Shown here: positions 22,069 to 34,000 of the stretch, in pieces
Position numbering within the stretch: position 1 is the first letter of the stretch
Layout: each line of letters starts with the position of its first letter
Origin: Choristoneura fumiferana
Taxonomy: Eukaryota; Arthropoda; Insecta; Lepidoptera; Tortricidae
Assembly (NCBI RefSeq): GCF_025370935.1
Contig: NC_133498.1
Location: 10,652,713-10,716,712 of the forward strand
Reading direction: 5' to 3'
Length of the DNA stretch: 64,000 nt
Made by a program: the position numbers and the translations under genes
The notes under the pieces: generated by a model
What the model saw: only the letters and a program-made list of their open reading frames with translations
The model's database searches: none
Told to the model about the DNA's origin: nothing

Positions 22069-25000
22069 CTGGAACACACCAACCAATGTCACACCCCCCA
22101 TCCAGCCTTAGCCAGCCAGGCGCCCGCGCCCCGGCCGACTCGTGACGTTAGCGTCCTTTCAGACACGACAAGCGACCAAATGACAGGTCATGCTCACTCC
22201 TACGAGATAAGCCTATAAAAGTTAATACCGCGGAGTCTAGTTTCCTATACAGCGATAAAAATAGGTATTCAAAGCGAGCTGACGGACAGCCGCCATGGTC
22301 CCCCCCTCCCCCCTAAACCCGGCACTGAGTCCTCTGCTGGACCGCTGCCTCTCCCATACCACGCCACTGTAATCCATCGTCTTCGTCGAAAATATTTTTC
22401 CCAAAATGATTAATTTTTAACTGTTTCATATAGACGAACGTTTTTTTTTAAATATAGGATTGTTTTTAAACTAATTATCCTGAAATATATCCCAGTATCA
22501 TAGTGTTTGTATGTTTGTCCGTCTTTCACGTTAAAACGGAGCGACGGATCGACGTGATTTTTGGCATAGAGATAGTTTATAGGCCAGAGAGTGACATAGT
22601 CTACTTTTTATTCCAAAAAAATGCAGTTCCCGAGGAAACAGCGCGCGATAATAAAATTCCACGCGGGTGAAGCCGCGGTCAAAAGCTAGTAGTTTATAAT
22701 TTCAGAAAAATCGTTCTTTCATATGAAATAATTGGGAAAAATATTTTCGACGAAAACTCAGGATCCCATGCCCCATGGCAGCCAGGTGCCCTGCAAGTGG
22801 AGACCTCAGTACGTTTGCCATCCCACCATCTCCACCCAACAGCCATTCCACCTCAATGGCCATCAGGTCTGCGGCACGTCTGCCCGCTACCATTTCAGCT
22901 TGCTAATGCGCTGAGCTATGTCGATGACTTTATTGGTTGGTTCTTTGTTGGTTGGTAATTGTTGGTGACGACTACACTAATATAAAAGAAAGTTGCTTTC
23001 CCCGTTTGCCTGCCTACATACTCCTTAGCTCCTAAACTACCCAACGGTATTAATGTACCTATATTTTTCACCATCAGCTTTATAATTTTTCACTGAAGGT
23101 TTTTATCTATAGCGACCCAAGGGAGGTGACAAATGAAATAAGATTATTTTTTTCTAAATTACGCCAATTTGTTTTGCTGCGGGGTTATCGCTCTACCCAT
23201 GTCCATGTCGCTGGTATGCGTCGAAACACTGGGAGCTCATTAAAGGAGTTGCAGTCTACAATCGTAGAAACTGCGTCTAACGTATACCGCCTCAGACGAT
23301 GTATGCATTAACCGTCAATCATTCAAAATCGAAGTAGTAATAAGTAAACAAAATTCAAAATGTATGTTTCTTACCCATGTCCTAGAAAAAGAACTAACTA
23401 AGCACAACAACATTATACGCAAGTCCAGGATTAAAACTAACTACAGCCCGCTACTTCGCTACCACTAAATTCAGAACGCACACCCCTAGTTCAGCCAAGT
23501 CAAACTCGAAGTCACTGATGGGCCAAAGGCTTAAAGACCATAGACCAAGTGTGCCGTAAATGGAATAAGTGGATGGCGTAAGTGGAATGCCGAAAGTTTC
23601 TCGATGAGGGCTACGGTATAGATGTCGCTAGCGTCACTGCATAAGTGGCTAAATAAGAAACAAACAAGCTGAGATGTGTGGTGCATAGGGGAAATTCGTG
23701 TCTGTACCGTTGTCCAGCAGTGGTATAGCACGCGGCACGGAATGCCGACGACCTGGGTTCGATTCCCAGTGCTGGTCTTATTTTTCTGGTTTTTCTGTGC
23801 TTCTATATTTCAGTTTGTATTTTCAATTTAGGTTTTACGGGATGACCGTAAAAGTAATACTTTTTGGAATTGAAATAAAAAATACAAAAAGATTCCAAAA
23901 ACCCAATCTTAATGGGCCGTAAATCCTAATCTCAAAGACAAACTACTGAAGAACTTAAGGAAAGAGGTACTATTATAATAGGACAAATAGTTATTCCACC
24001 GAAAAGGCGTTTTTAACGCTCTCTTGGTCGTATGCGGTAAGGACCGCGTGTTTGACATGACTGCTCTAGTAAAATATATCTTTATATACGAGGTGTTAAT
24101 TGAATAACTGAAAACCAGAAAGTACTTTGTTCAAAATTGAGAATAAGATCAATTATACTATTATCCACTCAAAGGTTGACCGGTAGAGATCCCTGAAAGG
24201 GATAAGTTCGCCGTTGTACATATATCTCAATGACTGTCAATTGTGTTTGTTACTTATTTCGTACTAAAGAGTTTACATACATACACACACACACTATACT
24301 TTAAACCAGGATGCGTTTTTTTTTAATTCCCTCTGTTACTATATCCAGTCTAAACATAACATACGCCAGTTAAAAGTATTTAGAGAATCTAATCCTGGCC
24401 GACGTGTCTCAGTCAACAGCGTCTCAGTCAACTGGCAGAATCATCAAAAAATGATGGAGCCACTTTCTCCTAAATTTTAATTGAATAAAGTCGAATTACC
24501 GATTTATCAAAACATACGAAATAACTAAGGTATTTGTAAGTTTATGCATTAAAGTATGAAATAAAAAGACTTTTAGATCTGAGCTTTCAGTTTAATAATT
24601 AACACCTTGTATAAGTTAGTAAGTAACTAAACCCCGACTACGGCCAGCTACTCGCTACTCGCCCGCCAGTACTGTACCGACCCTCGCCACGTACCTGCGA
24701 TGTGTTATTTTTACTCGTTTTGACTCGTACCCTTCCATCCATTCCAACCTTCCAATATTGCAATGTTCACTGTTAATTTTTTTTTGTTAATTTCTCCGAA
24801 ACATCCCTACAATATATAATATGTATATTTGGTGATAGAAGGAACTGGACCACAAATATAAATTGGCTAAATTCCTAAAAAAAATATGATTAATCAATCA
24901 ATTAGATTTTTAAAAATATCAGAAACCAATATCAAGTATTTTTTTCTATTGTCAATAAATAATTATGGGCATTGTGTGGCCTTGTCGCGCGACGACGAAT

Positions 25001-28000
25001 CGACTAACAATTACGTCGATTTTTCTGGCACATTGCAGTTTTGGTTTTGTAAGTTATAATTATTACTGACTCATGGTAATTTTAATTTTAAAGAAATCTT
25101 ATTATGTCTTTTACTTTCAGAATTACTCAAAGTTGCAGAGGGGTGCAGATGAGACATTATTACTACCGTGACGGCAATATATAAGTGTTCTGTCCTTTAA
25201 GTACGTTTTCTGAAGACTCGCTTCGTTTCTTGACGCCTACAAGGCTTTTAAAGCCTATGTCTGCGTTACCACCAGAGATGTGCGAGGTTGGGTGCGATGT
25301 GTTTGTCGTGAACCAATAGAAACACCTCATTTACCTATTCTCGCTCAGCGCAGCTCTAGTGGATACAGCTGAGCGGAGCGACGCGAGGTAAATGAGGCGT
25401 TTCTATTGGTTCAGGAAAAACACGTTCCTCGCAGCGCATCCTCGCATATCTCTCGCGGAAATTAAAGTAATTATACCACCATAACATGTGTTCGTACCTG
25501 CGCGCGCTGTTTGCCGCACGTGACCATCACCAGCGCCCGCGACTCGTCCTCCGCAGACTCGTCCGTGCGCCTGCCACAAAAAACAGGAACGTTACGACGC
25601 TGAACACACTAATAGTAGATTATGTAATGAGCGCATAAAACGCGCAATTATAACATTATTCAAGCGTTCTGATTCTGAACATAAAACTACCCTGAGACTC
25701 ACTCATCACTATGAGTAACTCATGTGTTAAATCGTGCTTAGAACATGTTTCGCAGTAAGGTCGCATGTAAGGTCACTGACCGCGTGTACTGCAGCTCGGC
25801 GCACTTCTCCTCGTCCCTCAGCTGTCCGCCGAGCGCCAGCGACAGGTACTGCGTGGCCGACAGCGTGCTGTGGCACGGGTACAGCCCCAGCGGCGCCGCC
25901 TGCTGCTCGCGCTGCCTGTAAGGTCACTGACCGCGTGTACTGCAGCTCGGCGCACTTCTTCTTCGTCCTCAGCTGTCCGCCGAGCGCCAGCGACAGGTAC
26001 TGCGTGGCCGACAGCGGTGCTGTGGCACGGGTACAGCCCAGCGCGCCGGCTGCTCCGCTGCCTGTAAGGTCATGACCGCGTGTACTGCAGCTCGGCGCAC
26101 TTCTCCTCGTCCTCAGCTGTCCGCCGAGCGCCAGCGACAGGTACTGCGTGGCCGACAGCGTGCTGTGGCACGGGTACAGCCCCAGCGGCGCCGCCTGCTG
26201 CTCGCGCTGCCTGTAAGGTCACTGACCGCGTGTACTGCAGCTCGGCGCACTTCTCCTCGTCCCTCAGCTGTCCGCCGAGCGCCAGCGACAGGTACTGCGT
26301 GGCGACAGCGTGCTGTGGCACGGGTACAGCCCAGCGGCGCCGCTGCTGCTCGCGCTGCCTGTAAGGTCACTGACCGCGTGTACTGCAGCTCGGCGCACTT
26401 CTCCTCGTCCCTCAGCTGTCCGCCGAGCGCCAGCGACAGGTACTGCGTGGCCGACAGCGTGCTGTGGCACGGGTACAGCCCCAGCGGCGCCGCCTGCTGC
26501 TCGCGCTGCCTGTAAGGTCACTGACCGCGTGTACTGCAGCTCGGCGCACTTCTCCTCGTCCCCGCTGTCCGCCGAGCGCCAGCGACAGGTACTGCGTGGC
26601 CGACAGCGTGCTGTGGCACGGGTACAGCCCCAGCGGCGCCGCCTCCTGCTCGCGCTGCATCGTGTCCAGGCAGAGACCCGTCGACGGGTTCTGGACCCTG
26701 ACGACAAAAAGAAACATATTTTTCGAGACAATATACCTAACAAAAAACCGCCCTTAAGAGACAATGTAGTGTTATAGCGGAGGTGGTATTATAGCCGACC
26801 TGCCGTAGGCGCTGACGTCCCTGACGGGCACGAACTTCTCCTTGTAGACGTTGTCGAGGTACCAGCGGAAGCTCTTGCAGCGCAGCTTTTCGCGCAGCAC
26901 GCGCCGGTGCGTCACGTCGCCGATTATCGGGTTTTTCTGCAACAGACAGACAACTAAATTAATAATTATATCATGGACAGGGATATTTGGAAATAACTCC
27001 GATCCGCATTAACGATCTCTTACTCCAAATAGCAGCGAATCCGCTGTGATAAAAATATAGTTGTGTTAAATACTTGTGTGTGATGTATAGAAATCATTAA
27101 ATAATATTGGAAATCTTGAGTTTCTTGCCAGATTCTTCTCAACAAGAGGTTTTTGCCGAACTTATAAGCATTCATTGTCACAATCATTCTTGCTTACTTA
27201 TAAGCAGTCATTCTTGCTTGTTATAGCCTAAATTGAATAAAAATACTTTGACTTCGACTACTATAGCATTGTTTATTGCAACGGGTTAGTATCATTTCGT
27301 CTAAAAGGCAGCTGGTCTGAGTGGCAAGTGTTCTAAAATTCTTTGACCTAAATTCGACGCAGCTCTTCGCGGAGCTCCTATTTTGCGTGGCTGAGGCGCT
27401 TCGGGCCTTGACGCAACTCTAACCTAACCTAGTGCATATTTTTTCAAGTTTTCTGCCTTTTTGCCACAAAATATGCATTTAAAAGTAGAATTGATTTAAT
27501 GAATCGTATAGAATCCATACTAATCCATATCCATACTAATATTATAAATGCGAAAGTGTGTGTTTGTGTGTATGTTTGTCCGTCTTTCACGCCGTAACGG
27601 AGCGACGGATCGACGTGACTTTTGGCATAGAGATAGTTTTATAGGCCAGAGAGTGACATAGGCTACTTTTTATCCCGGAAAAATGCACAGTTCCCGAGGG
27701 AACAGCGCGCGATAACCGAATACCACGCGGGCGGAGCCGCGGGCAAAAGCTAGTAAATAATAAAGTAGTTAAACTCACGCGCAGGTCGGGGCGGTGCAGG
27801 TAGAAGAGCTCTGCGTACTCGTCCATCCACACCTCGGCCATGCGCGCCGTGTTGATGCCTGCAACAAACGACACTAACACGCTGCACACGACATCCCTCC
27901 AGCCTCATACCTAGCTCTATATACACTCGAGGACATTCATATCTATACAGATACAGCCGTAATCATTAGTGGCAGACAAGTGTATGGATATTGTTGACGT

Positions 28001-31000
28001 CTTGGTAACTTACATATTATAATTTATGACCTTGGCTGCAAGTACAGTCGACGTCATAAATAAGTGATAATTTCTGTACCTTGTCGCTTTCAGTCGGTAC
28101 ACAATTTCGTATGGCTTTTCAAACATGACGTTAAAGTGACAAGGTACAAAAGTGATCACTATCACCTACTGAACGGTCGCGAACTTGATAAATAACATTT
28201 TTTTTAAATATGAATAAACCATCTTTTATCAGTCAACCAAGAACTAACGTGACCTGAGGCCGTATTGCCTAATGTTTCTGACGCTCGGTATCGCTATCAA
28301 ATGACAGTTTTTGTATGCGAAATCTGCAGGGCTACTACGAAACTCGAAGTTCGTGTCGTGCGGTCCCTCTGACAATTCAAAGTCAAAGTCAAAGTCAAAA
28401 TATCTTTATTCAATTTAGGCTATAACAAGCACCTATGAATGTCAAAAAAAATCTACCACCAATTGTACTGTGTAATACGAGAGCGAGAGGGACCGCACGA
28501 CACGAACTTCGAGTTTCAAGTTTCGTAGTAGCCCTGATGTCAGGTGTTGCAGGTTCCATGGGCGACGGTAATTGCTTACCATCAGGCGATCCGTTAGCTC
28601 GTTTGTCCCCTATTCCATAAAAAAAACCTACAATTTTCATTCGCCATGAAATAATCTAGTATTACCGGCTTAGGGTTGCAAGGCGCGCTTACCATGCGTG
28701 TCGGAGTCCGCGGGCATGCCGTAGGGGTGGAACGCGCGGAACACGTGCCCCACGCGCGAGCACGGGATCGTCTCCAGCGTGCCGCCGCCTGCGCATCGGA
28801 AACTCACAAAAATTACAAAAGTTGAAAGTGTGTCTATACAGTTGGGAGACACAAAAAAAAATTGTGAAAATTCTCCCTAATTTTACAGATTCTCACTTAT
28901 TTTTTCCTTACAGAAGATCTATGTTAGCTATGACGAAGAGCGCAGGAGTGGTCAGAAAGAACGACTCTACAGCGCGCGGCCGGAGCGAGCGGAGCAACCG
29001 CGCCACGGCAGCGGCCGGCGAAGCGACAGAACCATTTTTTTTTTTTTTGTAAAATTGGAAATCTGAAGAAACGGGAATATGTAAAAATGCGTATCTGTAT
29101 GTTTACTTTTTCATTAACTTGAATTAGGTATATCAAATGTAGCATGGCGTTACCTTAAATGTTACAATTATATCTAAAAAGCCGCACCACCTACATAAGT
29201 CCAGCATTAGACGTCTTCCGGTTGGCGACGGTCGCGGTGGATGGCTAGTGGTGCAGCTCAGGTAGCTCTGCTAACACTAGTTCTCCTTACCCTCACTGCA
29301 CGCCCCAGGTTGCCTACTAGATGTGTCCCCCCCCCCCCCCAGCCGCTCATCCGCTGCTACCGGCGCTGCGTGCCACAGCCGCAGGCCACTGCCGCTGCTA
29401 CTCACACTGCCAGACGCGGAAGCTCATCTCGAGGTTCTCCCCCCCCCAGCCGCTCATCTGCTCGTCGTAGGCGCCCAGCTCCCAGTAGTAGGCGCGCGAC
29501 ACCGCGAACAGCCCGCCCGCCATCGTCGGCGACCTGCCGCCGCGAACAACGACAATACTCATTGTATAACTAGTGTATAAAACGCGCCATTATGCACGAG
29601 GCTTTTACGTTATTATGCACTCGAGCCGCAGTAAGAGTTCAGTAGAGGGTTACTAATGTAATGCATAATTTTCCGTCGTATTTTGTCGGAGTTCGGCCGT
29701 GGTGGCCTAGTGGTTTGACCTATCGCCTCTCAAGCAGAGTGTCGTGGGTTCGAACCCCGGCTCGCACCTCTGAGTTTTTCGAAATTCATGTGCGGAATTA
29801 CATTTGAAATTTACCACGAGCTTTGCGGTGAAGGAAAACATCGTGAGGAAACCTGCACAAACCTGCGAAGCGATTCAATGGTGCGTGCGAAGTTCCGCAC
29901 TGGGCCCGCGTGGGAACTAATGGCCCAAGCCCTCTTGTTCTGAGAGGAGGCCTGTGCCCAGCAGTGGGACGTATATAGGCTGGGATGATGATGACTCTCT
30001 CAATTAGTTTCAGCACCCATCGCAGCCGTAGGTCGTTTTCATAATGAAATTTGATACTAAATAATAAAGTTCCATATTAATGGATATGACAATGTCACTC
30101 ATTTAATACAATAGTTGATTGACACTTCGGGTGCCGCCGTATTTTGAGATCCAACTTTTCCCGATGGAAAGCCATTTCTACACTAAGGGGCTGTTTCCAC
30201 CATCCATTGAATAATTTTATTTGACGGATAAATATGATGCGGTCTCCGTCTATTCGAACAAAACAAACAGAGACGGCATCACATTTATCAGTCAAATAAA
30301 ACTAAGCAATGGATGGTGAAACAGGCGGTAAATCTTTATTTTTTTTAATTACTTGTTGATAGAAAACGGTCAAAAATCGATCAAAAGAGAAGTTTTCTCG
30401 AAACGGTGAATTTGCATTACATCAGTGTAGTATTAAGTTGCGTATCGACTTAGCGAGGCCGCCGCGCGAGCCAGGCTAGCTACTACGAAACTCGAAACTC
30501 GAAGTTCGTATCTTACCGTCCCGCTCGTCCTCGTATTAAATAGTATAAGTGTCAGAGGGACCGCACGACGCGAACTTCGAGTTTCGTAGTAGCCCTGCGT
30601 ACTTCATGTCTTGCCGCGCGAAGTCGATACACAGGCTTTAGACTGCATTTCCAGCAAAGACGTGCTACGTATGTTTATCATGCTTCATGAACATGAACCC
30701 ATAGAAGGGTTTCTTTTATCTATCCTCGCACAGCACGTCTCTCTCTAATGGAAACAGGTGAGCGGAGCGAGAATAGGCAATTGAAGAATTTCTATTGTTT
30801 CATGAGAAACACATTCCTCGCACATCTCTGGTGGAAACGGAGCCTAGAAGTTGTGAAAAATGTTGGATTATGATATGACATTAGCACTGACCATGTGGGC
30901 GCGATGTCGGAGCCGCGGCGGCGCTTCTCCCGCTCGGGCACGTCCACCCACGTGAAGTGCCCCACGAACGTGAACCCGCCCACCTGCGCGTGCGCAACAA

Positions 31001-34000
31001 CCATTCAGTGGGTCAAATGACCTAAGATTTGCGATATGGGTTTTACGGGGTGACCGTAAAAGTAACAAAATTTGGAGTTGAAATAAAAAATACAAAAAGA
31101 CTCCAAAAACCAATCTTACTAAGATTGCCCGTAAAGCATGAGCAGTTACAGTGCTCAAAATGATCTATAGTAGTCCACCGTTATGAAGCCAATCCTGACA
31201 CCTGTCATCCTGGTGCTAAATACGTCAATTTTTTTGTTTTCTGACGTATTCAGTATGGGAGTGACACGCGTCAGGATTGACTTCTTAACGGTGGATTACT
31301 ATAAGCACTCTCTTATTACCTTAGCGGTAGTCGTGTGTACAGTTAAGGAAATTAAATCACTACCAAACCAAATTAGTTTTAAATATTATTGATTATAAAT
31401 ATAAGTATGTTAGTCGGTATAGTATTTATTGTATGGGCCAAGTTGCTCGAAATAAATGAATTTATTATAATTACTAATCAGGGTGGATCCTGACTGACAA
31501 TCTATACCTACATCTGCTAATAAATTATGACTGATGCTCCATAACAACGATTGTGTCGATTATTTGATAATCTGGACCACGACGCTGATATCGATATGAT
31601 TGACTCATTAGCCACATTTAAACACAAAATTTTACCAATAAATATTATTATTATGTATCACTTCATTCGTTTGGATTTTTTTTCTTGCTTTTTAAACTAT
31701 CTTTTTTTTTAATAAAACATTAGTTGGTGTACAATGCTGTTGTGTACAATATGTAATTGTACCGAAATAATATAAATCTATATAAATAAAAATGAATCGT
31801 AAATGTGTTGCTAAGCGCAAAACTCGAGAACGGCTGGACCCAATTCAGCTATTTTTTTTTTTCATATCATCGTTAAAGTCTGGGAAGGTTTTTATGAAGA
31901 GAAAAACTGGAAAAATTCGCTGAAAAAAAAATGCGAGTATGGAAGTGCGGTAATTATGCATCACCTGTGGGTTTTAGTAAAATGCGGAGTGATGCGAATG
32001 TTTGCTACTCAATTTTATTTAGGCGGTTTGTTTTATTAATCCCCCTTATTTGCATTTGCATGCTTGCTTGCTTGGCTGGAAGATGTTTGGACTATATAGT
32101 TGTCTGAAATAGGGACTTTTTCTTCCATTTTTTTTCGCTACACTACTTTTTTGGTTTAAAAGTGGAACGAAGATTGCCGAGTAAATGAGTTTTATGACGA
32201 GTACCTTAATATACCACTAAATTAATAACAAAAACAAATTTAAATGAACTAAAATAATTTTCCTTGCTCACCCGCGACCTTTACGAGTGTAGTGGTGTGG
32301 TGGTGATGGATGGGTTTGTGTGATTTGTGCTGTTTCTTACAGTGTGGAGGTGGAGGAACTGCATGAACACGCATATTTTTGCATAAGCTTAGCTATCGTA
32401 AGTCGCGGGTGAGCAAGGAAATTATTTTAGTTCATTGATATGGACCTCCGCAAAGTAACGCCTGATTCAATAAATTATTTAAAAACAAATTTGTTTACGT
32501 TCCTCAATTTACATTGACTGGTTGATTTATTTTGTGTTTTGATTTAATCTATTTATACTCATGCCACCGCATCCGCGGACCGGGAGACGAGCTGTCGTAG
32601 GCCTCCAACAAGATGGAGCGACGACTTGGTTAAGATCGCGGGATCCGGTGGATGCGGAAAGCACAAGACCGGTCTGAGTGGAGAGCCTTGGGGGAGGCCT
32701 ATGTCCAGCAGTGGACGTCTTTCGGCTGACATGATGACTCATGCCACCTATAAGACGAGGGCGAAGCAATTTGGGTCGAAAGAACTCGAAATGCTACAAA
32801 CCAAGTAATTATCAGAGTAATCGAACAGCCCAGCAACGTCAAGAGCGAAATGAAATTGAAAGGATTCGGATAGCACAAACCCGTGCAGAGCGTAATGAGC
32901 TGAATGCAGCTAATAATTTTGTAAGTTTCAATCGAGCTGCTTTAAATTACAATGTTACAATTGACTACAGTGCCTAGCAATGCGTTGCTATTGATCTATG
33001 AACTCAGTTTGCCCACATTGTAAGGCATTGAAGTACAAAAATGAAGCCGCTGGATTGTGTTGCGCAAATGGCAAAGTGAATTAATACCATTGGTGAAATT
33101 AATATATATATTATATATATTTAAAGTACCCCAAAAAATCTTGTTCTGATATATTAGGTAGTGAAAATTAATTAATTTTCATCATATGCGGCATCATCAC
33201 CAGAATTTAATTATAACAGATAAGTTTCTACATCATTATATTTAGTGTAGATAGCCTAGATTTCTGTAGACTTGCTTGCTTCCATGCTCGGCTTGCATGC
33301 TTGCTTGCTTGCTTGCATACTCGCTTGTTTGCTTTCTTGCATGCTTGCTTGCATGCCAGCTTGCATGCTTTGCTTGCTTGCTTGCATACTCGCTTGCTTG
33401 CTTTCTTGCATGCTGGCTTGCATGCTTGCTAGCATGCAAGCTTGGTTACACGCTTCCATGTTCGCTAGCGTGCATGCTTGCTTGCATTCTTGCATGCTTG
33501 CTTGCATGCTTGGTTACATGCTTCCATGTTCGCTAGCGTGCATGCTTTCTTGCATGCTTGCTTGCATGCATGCTGTAACATGCCTCCATGTTCGCTAGCG
33601 TGCATGCTTGCTTGCATGCTTGCTTGCCTGCTTGCATGCTTTGTAACATGCCTCCATGTTCGCTAGCGTGCATGCTTGCTTGCCATGCTTGCTTGCATTC
33701 TTGCATGCCTGCTTGCATGATTGGTTACATGCTTCCATGTTCGCTAGCGTGCATGCTTGCTTGCATGCATGCTTGGTTACATACTTCCATATTCGCTAGC
33801 GTGCATGCTTCTCGTGCATGCTTGCATGCCTGCTTCCAAGCTTTGCATTCTTGCATGCCTGCTTGCATGATTGGTTACATGCTTCCAGTTCGCTAGCGTG
33901 CATGCTTGCTTGCATGCTTGCTTGCATGCATGCTTGGTTAATGCTTCCATGTTTCGCTAGCGTGCATGCTTGCTTGGTTACATGCTTCCATGTTCGCTAG

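Larger units (their letters stand above)
22090..25497. other. Pgant9 last intron
   Basis: 3.4 kb with no supported exon. Contents: Helitron-like copy (22500-22692), a tRNA SINE with its partner sequence (23560-23920), an element with inverted ends (24089-24613) and an agatgtgcgagg MITE (25262-25460). Confidence 0.6.

Noticed and set aside
22702..22893. Small minus-strand frame as a first exon for X1
   Set aside because: No convincing donor in phase 1 and the sequence looks repeat-derived; the Pgant9 exon 12 donor is a better candidate.
25905..25936. 16-nt GT..AG spacer as a real intron between lectin units
   Set aside because: Too short for spliceosomal removal; it is explained by the duplication joint between intron and exon sequence.
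25734..26777. Several long open frames on both strands over the lectin exon array
   Set aside because: Products of the 151-bp tandem repeat read in shifting frames; only the exon 10 frame matches the enzyme.
29241..29580. Pro/Arg-rich plus-strand frames
   Set aside because: Antisense of exon 6 and its low-complexity flank.
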